A DNA stretch of 64,000 nucleotides from Eutypa lata (lineage: Eukaryota > Ascomycota > Sordariomycetes > Xylariales > Diatrypaceae): positions 868,001 to 932,000 of the forward strand of contig JAKULF010000008.1 of NCBI GenBank assembly GCA_022661535.1. Direction: 5' to 3'. The position numbers and the translations under genes are program-made. Below are positions 1 through 15,100 of this stretch, piece by piece. Within the stretch, counting starts at the first letter, position 1. The number at the start of each line of letters is the position of its first letter. Under the pieces are notes generated by a model. It saw nothing but the letters and a program-made list of their open reading frames with translations. It did no database searches and was not told the origin of the DNA.

Positions 1-1491
1 TTACATATACCCAATAGGTATACGGTTGAGCGACCCGCTTGATCGAATATAATGTTAATGTAAGGTATTGTAGGATCTATTGGACGTTTTCTCAAGCCTC
101 CGGAGTCTTTATGGAGCTCGGCCAGCCTCGGATATATTATTCTATCTACCTACCTCCTATGTGTGGACTTGCGTATTCGGTAGCCAATACCCTATGGGGC
201 GTAGCTCTGCGCCTTGTGTGTGTTGCATTGTGCATTACCTTTGCTACTGATAAGTCGGACTAATACCCACAGGTTCACGAACGAATCAGGTTTCGTTGGA
301 AAGTGTCTAAAGGAAAAACTACTGTAAAATGAACACGAGCTACGTATATTTTGTAATGCACGGGACATACCCAGCCAAGAAAATCAAGAAAGTAATTCTT
401 AGTTCTATTTGACTATGAAACAAGACCTTGACCCAGCGATCGAAGATTAGGTAGGGAAGATAGGGAAGATAGGTGTGTATAGATGGATGGAGTCTGATGG
501 AGCGGCAGGACCTGGCGAAGTTATGAGTCACAACTTAATCCCCCCGGGGCTGGAGCGGACCCTCGTCTTTCAATTGGACAATCTGGGAGAGGATCTCGGA
601 TTCGAATTTTAAAATTCCCATGTCTCCCAAACGAGAGAGACACGGCGCGGGGGCGTCAAAACGTGGGTTTGTGGGGTTCGCTCCCATATGGGATTTTTCA
701 GATGAACTTTCTTGCCACGCAGAAGCGCATTCGCAATGTTGTGCGTATGCACATGCGCATTTGCGCGATCTTTATTAGATTGATATTGGACAAACGAAGA
801 CCACGACGAGATTGAACTGACGGCCGCTTTTCCCCTCCCCCGCAAAACTCATTGAGTGATACGTGCGCATTTTCGTATGCCCTCAACGTAGGGTACGTAG
901 TAGCGACTGCTTTACCACAATTCCCAAGGGGCGTACATATGCAGCTAGGGACAGTATAGTGCTAGCATTGATAATCCAACACAACTCTTGAAGTTCTTTG
1001 CATTGAGGCAGTGCGCGGAAAATTGTAATATAGAATAACTAGATATACTTATATCATCGGGGAAGTAACATCATTGCTCTATAAACTAGCCACATATACG
1101 GGGTCCTGCAGACGAGTAGAACATAGCCGCCGCCATCACCATCGAGGCTACGAGTCCGATCTGTCAATATCTCTGTTGGCTCGTAACATTGGACAACTCG
1201 GCAAACGGTTACAGTAGCCGCTAGCTTACAAACCTCGATTATTAATGCAATATAGAAAAGAGAAGATAGAGCCCGACAATTGACTTGCGATAATAGGATC
1301 TACGTCAGGCTTACTATATCCTGTTCAAGTTAGAGAGGCATTTGTATTAACTACCTGGTCCAAGCTATCAATGATGTTTGAAATACCGAGAAATAAGTGC
1401 ACAATGAGGGCTATAACTACATACCTAGGCATCTATTGTCCACTGTCTTTGTAGGCTATATCATGGGATCCGATGCTGTGTTGGTTGTTGG
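1..1491. other. Left-edge region without a supported gene
   Basis: Base composition is ordinary (not RIP-like). Every open frame is short (at most about 78 codons), lacks recognisable motifs and overlaps other frames on both strands. I see no splice-signal chain linking them. It could be the flank of a gene lying to the left of the window. Nothing positive can be assigned. Confidence 0.5.
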
Positions 1492-1692
1492 ATGCCCAAA
1501 CTTGAGGCTGTAAGGTCACGGGCCTCCTCATTGTTTCCTGATTCGGCTGGCCGAAGTCACTTAATTAAAAATTTAGTGGAGACAATGGACGCGGAAGAAG
1601 CGCTTATGTACGAAGTAAGAGACAACAAGAAGGTTGATTACCTTACATTAAGCAAATTAAACGAATCTTTATTAAAAGAAAATGTTAAGTAA
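1492..1692 (+). pseudogene. Short ORF interrupted by the LTR retrotransposon
   Basis: A 66-codon open frame, not recognised. It has charged, helix-like character near its end (MDAEEALMYEVRDNKK and a Leu-rich tail). The frame runs into the retrotransposon: the 5-bp target copy GAAAA is at 1678-1682, the LTR starts with TG at 1683, and the stop codon TAA (1690-1692) lies inside the LTR. In the uninterrupted target the frame would pass into the DNA at 19430 and stop after a few codons, so the insertion changed only the extreme C-terminus of whatever this was. The last 120 bases before the LTR are already AT-enriched, which fits RIP leaking into the flank. It may be the last exon of a gene or a chance ORF. 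Confidence 0.3.
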
Positions 1693-1813
1693 TACTTTAT
1701 TTATAAGTAAATATTATATATATTAAAGTATTTTATAATATAATAAAGTATAAATATACTTAAAAACGAATAATTATAATTATAATATATTAATAAATTT
1801 TTATTTTATAATA
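1683..1813. repeat. Left LTR (131 bp)
   Basis: Begins TGTTAAGTAATA and aligns without gaps to 19294-19424. Differences from the right copy are mostly transitions of the RIP type. Its inner end reads TAATA where the other copy keeps TAACA. Confidence 0.8.
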
Positions 1814-4800
1814 TTTTAATAATATTTTTTTAATTAATTTAAAAATAATTATTTTTTTTTATTAATTATATTTTTTTTTTTATTAAATTAAGAATTTTTT
1901 TTTTTTTAATCGTTAAAAATATAAAGTTTACGATTAATTAACGTTATATTAATTTTATTTTTTATTTTTTATAATAAATAAATATTAATAATTTTAATAT
2001 TAATATTAATAAATTTAATAATTAAACTTTTATTTTTATTTTTATTTTTAAACGTTAATTTATTTTTAAATAAAACTTTATTTTTAAATAAATATAAAGT
2101 TTTTATACGAATATTATAATATTATTAAAAAAATTTAATTTTAAATTATTTTATTTTTTCGTTTAAAAAGCTTTTATTTTTTAAATATTAAATGATATTA
2201 AACTTTTATTACGTTAATTTTAACGATTTATTATTAAAAAACATTTTTATTATTTTTTATTTTTAAAAAAAAACCTTTATTTTATAAAACTTATTTTTTT
2301 ATTTTTTTATTTTTTTAATTTTAAAAATTTAATTTTTTATTTTATTAAATAAATAAAGTTTAAATATAATTTTCGTAATTTTTTAAAAACTTAAAAAGAA
2401 AAGTATATATTATATATTATTTATATTTAAAACGATATTAAATATATATTTTTTTTATTTTTTTTAAACGTTTTTTTACGATTTTAAAAAGTTTTTTATT
2501 TGTTTTTAATACTTTTTCGATTTTTAAATTATTTTTTTAACGTATTTTTTTATTTTTAAATTATTAATTTAAAAGCATTATTATTTTTATTTTTAATCGT
2601 TTTAAAAAAATTTTAATTTTTACGTTTTTTATTTTTAAAATTTAATAATTAATTTATTAAAAATAATTCGTTAATAAACGTTTTTTTTATTTTTTTTAAT
2701 AAATTTTAAATTTTTTTTTAAATTTTATATTTTTATAAATAAAATCTTTTTAATTTTAATTTTAAAATTATATTTTTAACGTATTATTTAATAAATTTAT
2801 TTAAAAATTCGTTTTTATTTTATTAACGTTATTTATTTATATTTAAATTATTTAACGGTTTTTTTTTTAAAAGTTTTTTTTATTAATAATTTTTAATTTT
2901 TAATTAAAAGATATTTCGTTATTATTTTAAAATTTTTATCGTTTTTTAATAAAGTTTAATAAAATTACGTTTTTAATTTTATAATTTAATATTTTATTTT
3001 TATTATACGAAATATATAACGAAATTTAAAAAACGATTTCGTTATTATTATTTAATTAACGATTTATATTTTTTTAAAAGATAAATAATAACGTTAAAAA
3101 CGTTAATAATTTATTAATAAACGCTTTAATTTAAATTATTAATTAAATTATAATAATTATAATAATTATAATTCGTTAATAATTATAAAAAAATAATAAT
3201 AATAACGATAATATTAATAATAATGTTTTATTTTTTCGTTTTTCGTTAAAATTAAATAACGTTAATTATTTTAATTTTAAATAAAAAAACTTAAAAAAAT
3301 ATAATATTATAATAATCGAAAAATATATTATATATATTAATATTTTTACTTTTATTTATCGTTTTAAATATTTTAAAATTATTCGAAATATTTAAATTAT
3401 TCGTAAAGTTTAAAGTTTTTATTTTTAAAATATAATTTTATATTAATATATAATTAAATTAATTTTTTTAAAACGAATAATTTTATTAAAAAAAAATATA
3501 AATAAAATTAATTTAACGTTAAAATATAAATTTAAAAAGAAAAAATTTAAAGTTATAAAAAGTTTAAATTTTTTACGTTTTATTTTTTAAAATTTTTATT
3601 ATAATAAAAAAATAAAAGTTTTTATTTAATAAGTTTTATTAAATGTTTAATTTTATAATTTTTTTATTTTTAATTAACTTTTTTAAACTTTTAAAGTTTT
3701 TAATAATAAAATTTAAAATTAATTTATTAAATTTAATTAAAAAATTATTATAATATTTTTTTTTAATAAAATAAATAATTAAAAATTTATTTTCGTTAAT
3801 TAAATTAAAAAAAAATTTAATTTTTTATTTAATTAATTAATAATTTAATTAATTTTTATATATTATAATAATTAATAAAACTTTTATTTATATTAAAATT
3901 ATATTTAATATTAACGTAATACTTTTAATTATTAATATTAAAATTTATATTATTAAAATTTACGTTAATATTTTTAATTTATTAATTATTTTTTTTTATA
4001 ATATTATATTTTAAATTAATATTTATTATTTAATTAAGTTTTTTAATATAACGTTTAAATATTTTAAAAAAATATTTAAATTTAATTATAAAATCGTTTT
4101 TAATATAATTATTTATAAAACGATTATTAATAAAATAATTATTTTTTTTTTAAAATAATAATAATTTAAACTTTATTAATTTAATAATTATTTATTTTAT
4201 TAATAAATATCGTAAAAACTTTAACGATAAAATTAATACGTTTATTTTAATAATTAAAAAAAAATTATTTCGTAAAACGTTAACGATAATAATTTTTAAT
4301 TAAAGAATTTTATTAATTTAAACGAAAATAATTAAACGAATTTATAAAAAAAACGAAAAGTTAATTTCGATTTAAAACTTTATATAAAAAAAGTAAATAA
4401 TTTATTTATAATTATTAACGTCGTTTATTTTAAAAGCGTTTAATAAATTAAAACGAAAATCGTTTATTATAATTATAATTTTTTTTTTTTAATAATAATA
4501 AATTTTATTTTTATTTTTAAATTAATTATAAAATTCGATTTTTTTTATTATTTATTTTTTTAATAATTATATAAAAGTTATTATTAATAAAATTTTTAAT
4601 TTTCGAATTTATAATTTTAAAAAAAAAATATAAATTAATTAAAAAAATATTTATTTTTTTATTTAATAATTTTTTTAAAAGTTTAATTTATTATTTTAAA
4701 GTTTTTTTAATTAAATTAATATTATTTTAATATATTAATTATTATATATTTATAAATATAATTTTAAACTTTATTTAATTTTAATTAAAAAATTATCGTT

Positions 4801-7800
4801 TAATAAAATTAAAATCGAAAACTTTATTTATTTAAAAATTATAAAAATTTTTATTAATAATTATTTAAATATAAATATAAAATTTAATTTTAAAATATAA
4901 TTATATTTTAAATTTTACATTATTATATTTTTAAATATTTTATATTAAAAAAATATTTATAATAATATTAATTATTTTTAAACGTTAAAAAATAAAAATT
5001 AAATAAAATAATATTATTTTTTTTAAAAAATTAAATAATAAGCGACTTTTTTAATCGTTAAAAGTATTAATTTAAACGTTTACGTTTTTTAAAAATACGT
5101 TATTATAAATATTTATTTCAAAAATTAAAACGTTTAATATTATTTTACAATAATATTATTTCGTTATAAAATTATTTTAATAAATAACTTTTAAATTAAT
5201 ATATTTTTTAAAATAAATATTTTTAATTTAAAACGAATTAATATTATATTATTATTAAAATACGTTTTTATTACGTTTTATAATAATATTTATATATTTA
5301 TTATTTAAAAAATATACGAAAAAAAATATAATTTTTGCGTTTTTATTATTATATTTATTATTTTTGCTTTTAAATAATTTTATATATTTTTCGTTAATTA
5401 TAATATATAACTTTATAACGAATAAAATTTTTTTTTTAAATTTATATTTTAAAATAAATTTATAATTTACGTTTATTTAACGAATATAATTATATTTTAT
5501 ATTATAATATATAACGATTTTTAACGTTTTTTATACGTATTTATTTAAACGAATTTAAATTCTTTATTATTATTTAATTTTAAGTTTTTTACGTTTTAAA
5601 TTATTAACGAAAATATTAAAAAATTAATTATTTAAAAAAAATTTTCGAAATATATATTAAAAGATTTTTTTTACGACGTTATTTTTAAAAAAATAAAATT
5701 TATCTTTAAAGTTATTTTTAAAAAAAATTAATTTATTTATAATATTAACGTTATCGTTTTTTACGATTTTAATAATTCGAAAATTTTAATTCGAATTTAT
5801 TAAGTTTTTAATAAATTTAAAGATATTTTTAAAAACGAAAAATTTATTAATATTTTAAAAAATTAATAAATAAAAATTTAAATAATATATAATTAAAAAA
5901 AATATATTTTAAAAAAATATCGTTTTTATTCGTTAAGTTTTATTAAAAAAGTTATTATATAAAAATAATTTAATAAGTTTAAAATTAAAAGTTATATTTA
6001 TAAAACGTTTAAATTAATTTTTATTTTTTTTATTTTTATTATTTAAAGAATTATATTAAACGAAACTTATAAAAATTATTTCGTTATTAATATTAAAATT
6101 TTAAATATTATAATTTTTAAAAACGTTTATTTTATAAAATCTTAAAAAAATATATTTATTAAATTAATTAATAAATAATTTATTATAATATATAATATAT
6201 TAATTTTTTATTATTAATAAAAAATTTATTTAAATTTAATTTAAATATTTATAATTATAATTTATAAAAGTTAATATATTTTTAATTATTTAATTATAAA
6301 TTATAAAAATTTTAACGTATATATTTAAAAATAAATAAATTATATTTTTTAATTATATTTAAATATAAATAATTATTACGACGATATTATCGTAAAATTT
6401 AAAACTTTAAATAAATATATTTAAAATTTTTATAACGTTTTTTTTATCTTTAAGCGAAAAAATATTAATATTAATATTAAAAAAATATTTATTAAATTTT
6501 TAAATATAATTATTTTAAAACGTATAATTAACGAATTTAATTTATTTACGATTAAAAAAAAGCTTAAAGCGATTATTAATTTTAAATTTTCGAAATTATT
6601 TAAAAACTTAAAAACTTTTTTTAATATAACGAAATATATACGATATAATGTTTTTATATATATTTTTATTTCGAAATTTTTAAAATAATAAAAGATATTT
6701 TTATTAACGTAATTAAAAGCTTAAAAATTTAAAAATAAAAAAATATTAAAAAGTAAATTTAAAACTTAACGTAAATATTAAATCGTTAAAATTAAAATGC
6801 TTACTTTTATACGTAACGAAAAGAAATTTTTTTAAATAATTAAAAACGTTTTAATTAAATATATTATATTATATTATTTTAATATTAATAAATATTTATT
6901 TATTAATTTTAATATATTTAAATATAATATTAACGTTATAATATATTAAATTATAAATAAAACTTTATTAAAAATTTAAAATAAAATAAAAATTTATTAA
7001 CTTTTTTTTTTTAAAATTATTATTCGTTTTATAACTTTTATTTTTAAAATATTATTAAATATTAAAAAAAAAAAATTAATTTATCGAAATAAAAATTATT
7101 AAATTTATATAATTTTTTCGTAAAATTTAATATTAAATTAACGTTTATAAAATTATAATATATTTTTTTATTAATTATAAAATTATTATTAATTTTAAAA
7201 ATTAAATTATAAATATTATTAATATAATAATTTTATCGTTTAAAAATAAACGTTTCGTTTAAATTATAAAATATATTAATTAATTTAATATTAAAGTTTA
7301 TTATAAACTTAATCGTTTATATATCGTTTTTAATATATTTTTTTAATTTTTAAAAAAAATATTAATAATATTATTAAATGCTTTTAAAAAATTTAACGTT
7401 TTATTTAAAAACTTTTAAAAAATATAATAATTAATTAATATTAATTTTATTATTTTAGTTTTTTAAAAAGATTTTTTAATTAATAATTTTAATTTTTACG
7501 TAATTATAATAATAAAAAAAATTTACGATTTTCGTTTTTTATTTTTAAATTTAAAATTTATTTTTAAATTAAATTATTTAAAATTTAATATTATATCGTC
7601 GATTTCGTTAATTTAAATTTTTTTAAAATTTAAATTAAAAATTTAAAAAAAATATTTTTAAAATTTAATTTAAAAGTTTATATTAAATATTATTAAAAAA
7701 AATTTCTTTTTTAATAATAATAAAATTAATTTATCGTTTAAAATTCGTAATAGCTTTTTTTAAAAAAAATCTTTAAATAACGTTAATAAATACGCGCGTT

Positions 7801-9028
7801 TTTATATTTTTAAAATTTATAATTTTAATATTTTTTAAATTTTTTATAAATTAAATTATATTAATATAAATCGTTTTTAATTATTTTTAATATAATATTA
7901 TATTTTTTATAAACGAATAAATTTTAAAAAATATTTTAATAATTATTTTAAATATTAAATTTTTTATATTTAACGATATTTAAAATATAATAATTTTTAA
8001 TTTATTATTAAATTTATTTATTTATATTATATAATTATAATAAATTTTATTATTTTTATTTTTATATTTAAATACGAAAATAATATTATTATAATTATTA
8101 TTTATAAATTCGTTAAAAAAATTATATTTATTTTAAATCTTTTAATTTAAATAATAAAATAATAAACGATAATATTATATAAACGATTAATAAATAAAAA
8201 TTAAAGTATTTTTAAAGTTTTTATATTTAATAAAAATTTTTAATTTTTTTTTATATTTTAAATAATAATATAAAAATAACTTAAAATAAAACTTTTTTAT
8301 TTTATAATTTATTATTTCGTTATAAATAAATAAAACGAATATATTAATTAATTTATTAAATTTGTTTTACGTTATTATTTTAATATATTAATAAATATTA
8401 CGAATTAAAAAAATAATTTTTTAAAGCTTTAATTTAAGTTTAATAATATATTATTAATAATAACGAAAAAGTTTTTTAATAAATTTATTATAAATTTTAT
8501 TTTTAATTTTATTAATAATTTAATTATTAATTAAAAATTTTCGTTTAATCGTTAATTATTTTTTTTCGTATAAATTAAAGTTTATAATATAATTTATATT
8601 ATTATTATATTTATTAAAATATATTATAATAAAAAGTATTTATTTAAATTTTTTAATATTAAAAATAAAGTTTTATTACGTTTTTATAAAAATTATATTA
8701 TTTTTAAAATAATTATTATTAAAAAAAAGTTAAATTAATAATATATTAAACTTTTTTTTATTATTAAAATAATTAATTAATTAATATATTATTTAACGTT
8801 TTTAAATAATTAAAAAATTTATAACGTTATTTTTATTAATTATTTTAAATTAATGTTTTTTAACGTTTTTAATAAATATTTATTATATATAAGTTTTATT
8901 TAAATATAAAATTATTTATAATAAATAATTAATTATAAAATAATTAAAATAAAAATTAATTTTAACGATAAATAATTTATAAAATATAAAAATTTAAAAT
9001 TAAAATATTATAAATAATTATTTATTAT

Positions 9029-9173
9029 TAAAAACGATTTTTTTTATAAATAATAAATTAACGTTAAGGTTTTAAAATTAAGCGTTATATTTTTTTTTTT
9101 CATTAATTATTTTTTAAACGTTTTTTTAAATAATATAACTTTTTATATAATTATAAACTTCGTTTAATATTTA
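9029..9173. repeat. Internal direct repeat B1, candidate LTR of a nested element
   Basis: About 143 bp matching 18960-19103 at very high identity, including a shared core AAGCGTTATA, a run of 10-11 T and the string AATATAACTTTTTATATAAT. The start reads TA here and TG in the other copy, compatible with a RIP-altered TG end. A CA end and target duplication could not be established. A partial third copy of the repeat's end (AAACTTCGTTTAATATTTAA) occurs near 9271-9290. Confidence 0.6.
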
Positions 9174-12100
9174 ATAATAATTTTTTAATTACTTATAATA
9201 TTAAACTATAATTATTTATTATATTATTTTTATTATTAAATAATTTTTTTTCTCGGAAAAAAAAACGTTTAAACTTCGTTTAATATTTAATTTAAAACTT
9301 TTTTCTTAATCGTAACTTATTTATTTATTTATTTAAAAAACTTTTTATAAATTTATTTATAAAATTTATAATTTTATATTTTTTTTTTTATTATTATAAT
9401 TTTTTATATATAATATATATATCTTTATTTTATTTATTAAAATAATTCGTTTTATATAATTTTTTTTTTATTATTATTATAATTCGTTATTTTATTTAAA
9501 AGCATTAAAATATTTTATTATTAAAAAGTTTTTTTATTTATATATTTTTTATAACGAATTTCGTTTTTTAATAAACTTATATAATAATATCGAACTTTAT
9601 TATAAATTATTTAAATTTTATTTAAATAAATACTTTATTTTTTAAGGTTATTTTTAAGATTTACGAATTTGCTTTATTATATAATTATTTAATTTTATAA
9701 TCGTTTAATCGTTAAATACGATAAGCTTAAAATGCTTGCTTTATAATTTATTTTTAAAATTAAATAATTAATTATTAAAAATTTAAATAAGTTTATTTTA
9801 CGATACGTAAATTCGTAAAAATTAAATTTTAAATTAATTAATTTTTTTCTTAATAAAAAAAGTTTATAAAGTAATTTTATTTTTAACTTAATAGCTTATT
9901 TAAGATATTAATTACTTTATGTAAAAAAGTAATTAATTTATACGAAGAATTTTTTTCTTTATAAAAGATTTTATTTAAGTTTATTTAATATTAACCGTGA
10001 AAAGATATAATAATAAACGTTATTAAACGACTTTATTTTTAAAAAATCGAATTATTAATTTCTTTAAAACGCGAAACTTTTTTTTTTTTATTTTTTTTTT
10101 TAATAAATTTATAAGAATTAAATTTATTAAAAAACTTTTTTTTATTTTTCGTTTTATAATTCGTTAAAGATTTATAATTTAAAAACGTATTTTTTTTTAA
10201 CATTTTTAAATCGATTATATTATAACGATTAAGTTTATTTTAATTAAAAAAAAAAATTTTAATTCGTAATTTATTTAAAACTTTTTCGTAATTAACGTAT
10301 ATAATTTCTTTTTTATATAATCTTTTATCGAAATAAAATTTAATTTTTTAAATAAATAATTTTTTTTATCGTAATGTTAATTATTTTTTAAAATAATTAA
10401 AGATAATTTAAATTTAATAAAAAGCTTTATTATAAATATTTTTAATAATAACGTTATTAAGGAATTTATTATTTTCGTTATAACGATTTTTAAGTTTTTT
10501 AATAAAAATTAAAACCAAAAGTTTATTATTTATAAATAAAAGATTTAATAAATTAATTATTTAAATCTTAATTTAAATTTATTCTTTAATAATAACGATT
10601 ATATTTAAATCGAATTAAATATTTATTAAAGAAATGTTTTTTTTTTCGTAAATTTTATACGTAAATATATATTAAATTTTATTTAATTTAAAGTTTTTAT
10701 TAAAAATTTTTCGTAACTTTTTTATAATAACGTTTAAGGTTAATAAATAATAAAGTTAAATATAAATATTAAAATATTTATATTAAATAATTTTAAAAAA
10801 CTTTTTAAAAAAATTATTAAACGATTTAAAGTTACGAAGTTTAAAGCTTTTAAATTCTTAAAAAACGATAAGTTTAAGTTAAATTATATTTATATAAGCG
10901 TATTTATTAAAAATTAAGCCGTTAAATATATTCGTTATTATTAAATAATTAACTTTTCTTTTATATTATAATAAATGTTTTATTTATATAATTTTCTTTA
11001 TATTTAATTTTAAGTTTTCGTATTTCGATTTAATAAAAGTATACGTTTTAACGATTACTTTATTTATTTCGAAAAAAAGGCTTAAGTTTATTAAAATATA
11101 ATTTTAATTAAATTAAAAGTTATTTTTTTTTAATTTAATTTTAAAAAACTTAAATATACTTTTATTAATTAACGTTTATTAAATAAATGTATTAATATTA
11201 TTAATCGTTTAATATTATTTATTTCGATTATATATATATAAAAATTAATTAAAAAATACGAATTTTATAATTAAAATTATAATAAAAATAATTTATTTTA
11301 AATTAATCGTTAAAATTAAAGAAATCGTTTCGAATATTAATTTTTTTAAAAAAATTAAAATTTAAACGTTAATTAATAATTTTGCCGATATTTCTTTTTA
11401 TATAAAGGTTAATATCGTAGCTAATTTAATAATAAAAGAAATTTTCGCGAAAACTTTTAAATTAATTATTATGAAAATTTTCGAAATAAATATAATAACT
11501 TATATTACGAACGTTTTAATAAACATCGTTTCGATTAAAGTTTTCGACGTTTTAATCGATAAATTCGTATTAATCGTAAAAATTAATTTATTTATTTTTA
11601 AAACGAATAATATATATTTATTAATAAATAAAATAAAATTAATATTAAGGAATAATTTATCGTTAATAATTATTTTTTTTTAAAAAAAGTTATATAAAAT
11701 AAAAAAAATATTTATTATTATAAAAAGTTCGTAAAAAATTAAAATAAATTTATTTATTTTATTATATTTATTAATGTTAATATTTTTCGTTTAACTTTTT
11801 TCGAAAAAAAAATATATTAAAAATATAAATTAATATTTCTTTTAAAAAATATTTATATAAATTATATATATTAAAATTTATATTAAAATACGTTTTTCTT
11901 TATTTTTTTAATTATTAAAGTAAATTTATAAAAACCTTTTAATGTAAAAAAAGTTAAATTTATTTTTTTTTTAATATTCGTTAAAAACGTTTCGGAAAAT
12001 ATTAAATAATAACTTTTATTTTTAATAAAAATTATTTATATTTCGTTTTTTTTTTTAATAAAAAATACTTAAAAAAATATATTACTTTTAAATTTTATTA

Positions 12101-15100
12101 AAGAAAAAAATAATTAAATAAATAATAATGCTTTTTTTACGAATAATATAAAATAAATTTTTATTTATTTTAAATTTATATTAAATTTAAATTTATTTAA
12201 AAAGTATATATATATAACTTTTTTCATTATATATAATAATATAATTATTATCGTATATATAAATATAAAAGCGTTATATATTATTACGAATAAAAATTAA
12301 ATAAAATAAAATTTTTTTAATTAATAAAAAATATTTAACGATATTATTACGTTTAAAAGTTTTAATAACTTAATTACTTTTAAAAAAAAAATATATTTAA
12401 TATTATTATTTTTATAAAACGAAGTAATAAAAAAGTTTAATTTATCGTTTTTATTATAATTTAAATAAAAGATTATTTAAAACTTAACTTTTTTTTCGAA
12501 AATAATTAATTAAATAAAAATAAAATAATAATCGATTTTTTTAAAAAATAAATTAAGTTTTTATTTTACGAATAAGTTATTATATTTATAAAAATCGTTC
12601 GTAAAAAAAGCTTAATTAAAAAAAAAATAATCGTTAAATGTAATATCGTTATTTTTTTTTATTTTATAATTATTATATCGATAAAATATATCGATTTTTA
12701 AAAATTTAATAAGTTTAATTAAAAACGAATATATTTTTTCTTAACTTTATAAAACGACGTATTAAATATTATCGTAAAAGTTAATATTTTAAAGTTAATA
12801 TTTTATATAAATTTTATTAATTTATTTATTATAATTTTTAAAAATATTAAATTCGAAATAATTTAAAATATAAACGAAAACGGTTTTTTCGTTATAAATT
12901 AAACGAAAGTTATCGCGGTATAAGTTTTTTAAAAATATAAAGAAAAAATACTTTAAGTTTTTATAACTTATAATATAAACGTTATCGAAAAATTAATATA
13001 TACTTTAATCGTAAAAGTTATTACGATGAAAAATATTTAATTAATTATATATCCGGATATTAAAAGTTAAAAATTTTTTCTTTTTAATAAAAAATAATAT
13101 AAAAATAACATTTTAATTAACTTCGTAAAGCTTTTAAATAAGCTTAAAGTATATATTAAAAATAAAGTTAATATCGTAATTATAAATTTAAACTTTACGA
13201 TTAAATTAAAAGAAATTTTTAAAAAACACGACGTATAATAAAATAAAAAAATTATATTTATATTAAAAGAATAAAAAATAAAAGTTAATTTTATTAAAAG
13301 TTAATAACGTTAAAAGATTTATATTAAGTATTATTAATTTAATATAAAAAATTAAATTCTTTTTAATAAAACTTTTAATAATATATATATATTAAAACGT
13401 TTAAATTAAATAAAAAAACTTTTTCTTTTTAAATGCTTAATTTTCGTTATTTAACGAATAATAAAAGAAAAACGTAAAAGTTATATCGTTATTAATTTAT
13501 AAACTTTTAACGATTTAATTATATTAAATATTTATTTTATATTATTATAAAACGATATTTTTTTTTATATATATAAAAAGAAATTTATAATCGTATTTAA
13601 TATTATAACATTTTTTTATTAACTTTTTTTATAAAGTTTATATAAAAATAAAATAATTATTATATTTTTAAAAAATTTAAAAATATTTAACGTTTATTTT
13701 ATAAGTTTTAAAAATAACTTAACGTTTATTTAACGATTTATAAATTAAATTTTATTTTTATATAAAGATTTTTATCGTATATATATCGATAACGTAATAA
13801 TTTTTAACGATATTAAAAAAAAGTATTTTTTTAACGTTAATATAATCTTTAAATATTTTAAAAATATAAGCCTTTCTTTATTAATAAAGAAATTATTTTA
13901 CGAATATATATTAATAAAATTATTAAGTTTTAAAATTAATAGTTTCGAAATTATTATTATATAAAACAAAACATAAGTTATATAAAAACTTAAATTTTCT
14001 TATACTTTAATTAATTTTAAAACGTATTTCGAAATAATAACTTAACTTTAAAAGTATATTTTTTAATTTTAATAAAAAATAAAACTTTTATAAAAAAAAA
14101 ACGAAAATATTAATAATAAGAAAAACCGATAATAACTTTTTTAAAATAAATATTATATTAAAAAAAAAATAAATATTTATTCGAAAATTAAATTTTATTT
14201 TTAAAAAATTAAAAAGTTTTTGATTATTATAAAACGTATTTTTCGACGAAGATTACTTTATTTATTAAAATTTACGTCAATAAATTTTTTTTAAAATCGA
14301 TGCTTTTCGATAATAAAGTTTCGCCGTTATAATTTTTTATTTTTTTATTTTTTAAAAAAAAAAATCGATTTTTTTAAATAACGTTAAAGTTATTATATAT
14401 TTTAATAAAGTTTTTATTTTTATAAAAAGAAAATATAAAATTATAAAACTTAAAATAATATATTTAATTTAAATTTATAAATAATTTTGCTTTTAATTTT
14501 ATTTTTATATTTAAAATATAATAATTTTTATTAATTATAAAGTTATAAAAAAAATTATTAATTAAAAAAATTTATATTTCGTTAATATAATTAAAAGTAA
14601 TTTTCGATTAATAACGGCCTTAATATATTTTAAATAATATAAACTTAACGTTAAATATATTTTCGATAAAGTTAATTTAATCTTAAATATATTATTACGA
14701 TTTCTTACGTTAAATACGGAAAAAGATATAATAAATAAAGAAAATAATGTTAAAAATAAACTCGACGATATTATTAAAAGTTTTAATTACGTTATATCGA
14801 AATCTTTTTTCGATTTTAAATATAAATAAAAAATTATTAATAAATATAAAACCGATCGTTAAATAATATATATTATAAATAAATTACTTTTTAAATATAA
14901 TAAATATTAATATAAGATTTTTTAACGAATCGAAAAAGTTAAAAATAAAAAAAAAAAAAATTTTTAAATTTAATTTAAAAAATATAATAAATATAAAGCG
15001 TTTCGCATTAAAGGATTTTATTTTTACGTTAAAAAAAAACTTTTATATAATGTTTTTTAATTAAAAAATCGTTTTATTATTTTAAATTTATATTATAAGA

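Noticed and set aside
11471..11683. 70-codon ORF inside the AT-rich block
   Set aside because: Composition is almost only Ile, Asn, Lys, Phe and Leu, as expected from A/T-only DNA. No motif, and the surroundings are saturated by RIP.
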